DNA of 23,998 nt from Neoconidiobolus thromboides FSU 785 (lineage: Eukaryota; Entomophthoromycota; Entomophthoromycetes; Entomophthorales; Neoconidiobolaceae), in the NCBI GenBank assembly GCA_025603075.1, contig MU626522.1, positions 1 through 23,998 on the forward strand. Reading direction: 5' to 3'. Positions 19,778 through 23,998 of this stretch are shown piece after piece; position 1 is the first letter of the stretch; the number at the start of each line of letters is the position of its first letter. Below the pieces are notes generated by a model. That model saw only the letters and a program-made list of their open reading frames with translations, was not told the origin of the DNA and did not search any database. The translations under genes were made by a program, and so were the position numbers.

Positions 19778-19912
19778 TATACTAAAGTTAAATTTATATA
19801 TTTTGATTCTTAGCATTAGAGCGTTATTATAAGTTCACTTGGTTTATTTTGTACATAACATATAGTAAAGATATTACTTCCTTTTGGAATAGCAAAACTA
19901 AAAGACCTAAAA

Positions 19913-20275
19913 CTAAGCATCGCTACGTTTACCTATAGTAAGTTGATAAATAGCTTTAAATAAAGTAACAACGGAAAACATTGGCATTGGGAGAGCATAT
20001 ACATGAGGAGATGATGATAATGAATTAGAAGATAAGTCAGTTTTTCCTAAATGACTACTAGAAGATTCTTTTCTAAGCATTCTTTTCTCGTTTTTTGATA
20101 GTGATAAAGAATATAACGGCATAGGGAGCTCACTTAACTCGAAAGAGTTGGTCTTAGTTACAATTAATGAATCAGAGCAGTCTATTAGATTTTGAGATTT
20201 TTCAATTACTAAAGAACTCTTCAAGGGATCTTTTTTTGAGTATGCAGGAGGAGTTAAAGTATTACTGAAACCCAT
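19913..20275 (-). CDS. small serine-rich protein, possible N-myristoylation start and PPxY motif
   Basis: I do not recognise the family. The frame is open from an upstream ATG at 20341 (142 codons), but I prefer the ATG at 20275 (120 codons). A TATATAAA box lies inside the extra 5' part (20325-20332, minus strand), 50 bp before this ATG, and the multicopper oxidase gene shows a similar TATA-to-ATG distance. From this start the protein begins MGFSNT, which fits the N-myristoylation pattern (Gly2, Thr6), followed by PPAY (residues 9-12), a PPxY-type WW-domain ligand. Two similar short motifs occur, ELPMPLYSLSL and ALPMPMFSVVT. The composition is Ser/Leu-rich with basic patches. No membrane segment or enzyme motif is seen. 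It may be a real small gene or a chance ORF; the motifs are short. Confidence 0.45.
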   Translation of the reverse strand: MGFSNTLTPPAYSKKDPLKSSLVIEKSQNLIDCSDSLIVTKTNSFELSELPMPLYSLSLSKNEKRMLRKESSSSHLGKTDLSSNSLSSSPHVYALPMPMFSVVTLFKAIYQLTIGKRSDA

Positions 20276-20324
20276 TGCTCTTTTTGTTTTCTGTATTATA
20301 AAGAAAATTCTCTGCTTATATTGG

Positions 20325-20332
20325 TTTATATA
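20325..20332 (-). promoter_or_regulatory. TATA box of the small serine-rich ORF
   Basis: TATATAAA on the minus strand, 50 bp before the ATG at 20275. It supports that start over the one at 20341, which would place the box inside the coding region. Confidence 0.4.
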
Positions 20333-20341
20333 CCCAGGCAT

Positions 20342-21972
20342 TATAAACAGTTTTTTTTATTATAGTTTGCCAAGGCAATTTCCAAGATATTTGAGAACTT
20401 GCTTATAAAAATCATTATTCTCATAGGGTATAATTATTTCCATATTAGTAGAATCATATTATACTTAGGATGAAAAACAACAATTTTAATATATTGTAAA
20501 ACCCCGGCTATTGCAATTAGTATTTTACAAGACATTTATAGTATTATAAAGACTATAAACATTTTGGTATTTGTAAAATGCAGTATGTTCTGATAATATT
20601 TTACGAAACTATAGATAGTAACTGTGAAAAAAGATAAAACTAAAAATCATTTTCTAGTAGTAGCGAGAATAAATGAAATTCTTTCTATAAATAAATGTCC
20701 GATGAGCCAAGAAATTTTTTAAATGAATTTAATATATAATTACTATATTTGAGCATTGGATTAACTTTTAAGTTTGATTTAATTTTAAACTAAAATCAAT
20801 AAATTGGATTAGCGATTTATAGCCTTTTTAACCATCATAAAATAAATTGTTTGAAAGGTAAGAACACTACATGGAAACCCCATTTTTTGTTTAGTATTTG
20901 GCTAATAATTCTTAAATTTAATGTTAAATAAAAAGTGAACAAAAGAACCAAAGACATTAATGTTATAAAAAACATAAAACTTTAATATCAATTTTCAAAA
21001 GTTCTATTTTATTTTATTATATCTTATCATTTTTTGAATAAATCCAGCTCATATATCACTATTAGTAAGAATAGCTGTTTTTTTATGATTCATGAGTAAT
21101 TTAAAGGAATTAAAAGGTAACTTATGACTTAGCTTTGGGCTTTTCACTACTTTATTAATTGTAGGAAAAACTCTCAGGAAAAACAAGCAAATGAACTTTC
21201 ATTTTATGATATGACCTATCAATACATTTGTTTTTAAATTCAAATAGAGCGCATTTATCTCTTTGTGTTAATAGAAAACCATGTGTATTAATAAAAAGCA
21301 AAAAAACAACCAATTATGAATAATTTTATAGGATTTAGTTTAAGCTCCCTTTGTTATTCAAAAGTAAATTCTGTTGTTTACCAGTTTTTGATTTGAATAG
21401 CTAAAGGGGTTATAAGGGTTAGAATGATGAAGAAAAAGAAGAGTCAAGCTAGAGATTTAGATAGTCTAAGGGTGTGAAGTAGTATGAAAAAAGGTAGTAA
21501 AAACGAGACTAAAGGTTAGAAGGTTGATATAGCTTGTGAGGACTGCTAAGGTTGCGAAGAGCGAAAGAATGGTAGGAAAAACAGAGGCAAATATTGTGAT
21601 AGATTTTAGGTTTTTATGCGGGATCCCCTGTGTTGGCTTAAATGAATTACTTGTAAAACTATTTAGTTTCTTTTATAGCTTTGATTTATTTCAAAGGTAT
21701 TGTAAGTGTACTTTGAAAATTGGCAATATTTTTTTCTAAAATTCAATCCAGACTTTCAAGGATAGATATTAACATTTTTTTTTACAATATCTGCTAATTT
21801 TCAAAGTGAAGTGTCCATTAGTTAATAATAAATGAATCAATAGTGAACAAAAAACTATACTGTTAGAAATCATTAAATAAAATACGCCAATATTTCAATA
21901 TGCCACACAGCTTATTGTTCTGCTTTTTTTAGCTATAGTGAAAAGATAAATTTTCTTGAAGCCAAAGATATA
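20342..21972. other. gene-less stretch with a purine-rich block
   Basis: No credible gene is seen. From about 21410 to 21600 the plus strand is strikingly purine-rich and less A+T-rich than its surroundings (for example AATGATGAAGAAAAAGAAGA), but frames are short and broken. No copy of the 100-bp unit is present until 21973. Confidence 0.35.
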
Positions 21973-22071
21973 TAGAGATATATTTTTGTGCTTAAGAATT
22001 TTATTAAGAATTTTCCTGCTCAAATAGGGCTTAAAATGGAAAAAGTAATGAAGCCAAAAAAAGCATCTCCA
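21973..22071 (+). repeat. ~100-bp inverted-repeat unit, copy K
   Basis: It reads TAGAGATATATTTTTGTG ... AGCATCTCCA and is flanked by TATA on the left and TATG on the right. The core AGCGCT is altered to AGGGCT. It lies about 150 bp beyond the 3' end of the multicopper oxidase gene. Confidence 0.75.
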
Positions 22072-22208
22072 TATGCTTGTCTTTTTAAATTGTCAGGAGT
22101 TAAAAAATTGCATAGGTTTTCTCAGAATTGCTTCATTTCATATAAAAGGTAACAATAGCATTTAAATCTTTGAAAAGTAATATAAAGATAGTAAGTCTAA
22201 TCTATATG

Positions 22209-22214
22209 TTTATT
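22209..22214 (-). terminator. possible poly(A) signal of the multicopper oxidase
   Basis: AATAAA on the minus strand, about 9-14 bases after the stop codon. This is close to the stop but would fit a compact 3' UTR. Confidence 0.35.
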
Positions 22215-22222
22215 AAATTAAG

Positions 22223-23941
22223 TTATTTTCTAGGGGATTCGTTAATGATAACTTGTTTTCCCATAGTTAAATGGGCAGTAATATGACAATGCATAAACCA
22301 AGAACCTGGGTTATCAGCCTTGAAGCGGATAGCATACCATCCACATGGTATATCAGTTTGAAGCATACGGGAGTTTCTAACATTGGCTAAATTTTCATTA
22401 GAATTTTGGTTATTGACTTTGACACCAAAAGTATCTGATAATTGATTAGTAGCTAATCGAGCAGAATTAACAATATTATTTGCATATTGAGTAAAAGTAT
22501 CACGATAAACTGGGATTTTATCAGAAGATGAAATTCTATCATCAATTATTTTTCCATCAACTTCTGGGTTATATACATCAGATCCATGGCCTACAACAAA
22601 GAAAGAGTGGCCATGTAAATGCCATGGGTGGGTAGCACAAGCGCGTCCAGCAGGCATGAAGTGTTGCAATACAATTTGGACGTCATCACCTTCAGTAATC
22701 TCATAAATACCTGGAGTAGGTTTATGGCGTCCAGCAATAACATCATCCCATACAGTTGCATTTCTTGGTTTTGTGATAACATCATTGATAGTATAAATTG
22801 AATTTCCTTCAAGTGTAGTTGATGGGATTACATTTAAGACGATTTCTTTAGTTGCTTTTTTAGGAACTGGATAATAATGAGAGCTGAGCCCTTTGTTATA
22901 CCATTTAGATGTAAATAGTTGAGCTTCTACCCAACGATTGAATGGTCCAGTAGGAGTTGGTAAAGTAGCTGGGATTCTTCTTAATGCATCAGCACTTTCA
23001 GCTCCTTCATAATGTAGGATAGCAGCACCGTTATTAGGAGTAGTAGAACCACCATTGACTTGAGTGTAAGCATAATAATTGTCAACTTGTTGATTAGTTT
23101 CCATAATTACAGAGTATCTTTGTCCAGCAGACATTTCAACTCTATCAACTTCAACAGGTTCAATAATAGTACCATCAGCTTCAATCAAGGTAAATCTGTG
23201 TCCTGGAATACGGAAAGTAAGGAATGAAAGCCCATTAGCAGCAATTAAACGTAATCTGTATCTTTTGTTTGGCTTTACGTTAATAACATTGTAACCATTA
23301 TTAAATGGTACAGTTGAGTTATTAGCACCAGCAGCATTCCATACATTGTAAGTCATACCATTTGTTAAAATACTATCAGATGGACCAACAAATTTAAAAG
23401 GAAGACCTAATAATCCTTTAAGTAACTCATCACTTGATTTGTGCCATAATTCTGATAACATCACTAATCTTTCTTCATCATATCTATATCTTGGATCGAA
23501 TTTTACTACATCGTCCCAAATGTTCTTTTTATCTTGTACAATTAAAGCGCCATAAGCATGTTCAGCATCTAATCCAGTATGGGCATGATACCACCAAGTA
23601 CCAGATTGATCATTTACTTTAAAATTATAAGTATAATCTTCATTTGATTTAATTGGTGGGGAGGTAACGTATGGTACACCATCAGACTTTACACTACCAC
23701 TTTGAGTAATTCCGTGCCAATGAATAGAAAAATCTTTATGAAGTCTATTACGTACTTTTACGATAATAGTATCACCAGCAGTAGCATTAATAGTAGGACC
23801 AGGGAACTGACCATTAATAAGGATACCATCAAGAGCATAATTATCTGGGGCAATTCTGCCTTCTTTAATTTCCCAATCGAAATTTAAAGTTGCAGCTAAT
23901 ATTGAGGAGGTTAAAAGTAATGAAGAAGTAATATATTTCAT
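22223..23941 (-). CDS. secreted multicopper oxidase (laccase / ascorbate-oxidase-like)
   Basis: This 572-residue, uninterrupted protein couples substrate oxidation to four-electron reduction of O2 to water. Residues 1-17 (MKYITSSLLLTSSILAA) form a secretion signal. Three cupredoxin domains follow. All copper-ligand blocks are present: HWHGITQ (His74, His76), WWYHAHTG (His119, His121), HPWHLHGHSF (His438, His441, His443) and the type-1 site HCHITAH (His551, Cys552, His553, His557). The DNPGSWFMHCHI and HLTMG context is nearer the ascorbate-oxidase branch (HLHMGM in plant enzymes) than classic laccases. Ten residues after Cys552, where the axial Leu, Phe or Met normally sits, is Lys562. An extra ~40-residue Asn/Ser-rich insert (about 488-530) precedes the last block. 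There is no intron, unlike every other host gene here. Several N-glycosylation sequons (NAT at 52, NST at 208, NAT at 394) suit an extracellular protein. The substrate cannot be read from sequence. Confidence 0.95.
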   Translation of the reverse strand: MKYITSSLLLTSSILAATLNFDWEIKEGRIAPDNYALDGILINGQFPGPTINATAGDTIIVKVRNRLHKDFSIHWHGITQSGSVKSDGVPYVTSPPIKSNEDYTYNFKVNDQSGTWWYHAHTGLDAEHAYGALIVQDKKNIWDDVVKFDPRYRYDEERLVMLSELWHKSSDELLKGLLGLPFKFVGPSDSILTNGMTYNVWNAAGANNSTVPFNNGYNVINVKPNKRYRLRLIAANGLSFLTFRIPGHRFTLIEADGTIIEPVEVDRVEMSAGQRYSVIMETNQQVDNYYAYTQVNGGSTTPNNGAAILHYEGAESADALRRIPATLPTPTGPFNRWVEAQLFTSKWYNKGLSSHYYPVPKKATKEIVLNVIPSTTLEGNSIYTINDVITKPRNATVWDDVIAGRHKPTPGIYEITEGDDVQIVLQHFMPAGRACATHPWHLHGHSFFVVGHGSDVYNPEVDGKIIDDRISSSDKIPVYRDTFTQYANNIVNSARLATNQLSDTFGVKVNNQNSNENLANVRNSRMLQTDIPCGWYAIRFKADNPGSWFMHCHITAHLTMGKQVIINESPRK

Positions 23942-23963
23942 TGTTTTTATTGTTTAAAAGGTT

Positions 23964-23973
23964 GATACTTATC
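23964..23973. promoter_or_regulatory. paired GATA motifs upstream of the multicopper oxidase
   Basis: GATACTTATC contains two oppositely facing GATA cores and reads GATAAGTATC on the gene strand. A further GATA core lies at about 23991. GATA factors regulate nitrogen, iron and light responses in fungi, but the motif is short and no regulation is shown by sequence alone. Confidence 0.3.
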
Positions 23974-23975
23974 TT

Positions 23976-23983
23976 TATTTATA
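23976..23983 (-). promoter_or_regulatory. TATA box of the multicopper oxidase
   Basis: TATAAATA on the minus strand ends 35 bp before the start codon, implying a very short 5' UTR or a TATA box placed unusually near the ATG. Confidence 0.5.
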
Positions 23984-23998
23984 CTTTTTTTGATACAA

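Noticed and set aside
4-22071. Repeat units as a CRISPR-like array
   Set aside because: Copies occur in both orientations, hundreds to thousands of bases apart, in an intron-bearing eukaryotic genome.
22591-22812. Small frames inside the multicopper oxidase on both strands
   Set aside because: Shadows of the 572-codon gene, whose motifs are intact in its own frame.

Overview
The window reads as nuclear DNA of a very A+T-rich fungus (roughly three-quarters A+T by eye). The evidence is five host genes cut by many short GT-AG introns (mostly 45-70 bp), fungal-type nuclear genes for mitochondrial proteins (ATP4, a MIC26/27-like gene), NOP9, FIP1 and a secreted multicopper oxidase. Dense short introns plus A+T richness fit an early-diverging fungus (for example Glomeromycotina- or Entomophthoromycotina-like) better than a budding yeast, but I cannot name the species.

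Layout. 1-4.2 kb is repeat-rich: several copies of a ~100-bp terminally inverted unit and two decayed copies of a gag-like CCHC zinc-knuckle gene. 4.3-14.7 kb is a gene island free of that unit: NOP9 (+, 14 exons), MIC26/27-like (+, 6 exons), ATP4 (-, 8 exons), a LYR-family gene (+, 2 exons) and FIP1 (+, 10 exons). A separate ~530-bp foldback repeat lies between the LYR gene and FIP1. 15-22.1 kb is again repeat-rich: one intact gag-like zinc-knuckle ORF, one or two relics of it, seven more ~100-bp units, and a small serine-rich ORF with a possible N-myristoylation start. 22.2-23.94 kb is an intronless secreted multicopper oxidase on the minus strand, with a TATA box close to the right edge.

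Functional links. MIC26/27, ATP4 and the LYR protein are adjacent nuclear genes whose products are expected in mitochondria (cristae organisation, F1Fo-ATP synthase stator, LYR-type assembly factor). ATP4 and the LYR gene diverge from one 415-bp intergenic region with paired short motifs. NOP9 (pre-rRNA/nucleolus) and FIP1 (mRNA 3'-end processing) flank this trio. The least explained material is the family of ~100-bp inverted-repeat units and its recurring proximity to gag-like zinc-knuckle genes, with no transposase or reverse transcriptase visible in the window.

Exon boundaries below were placed by hand from GT-AG sites, reading-frame continuity and protein-family resemblance; no alignment or database search was run.
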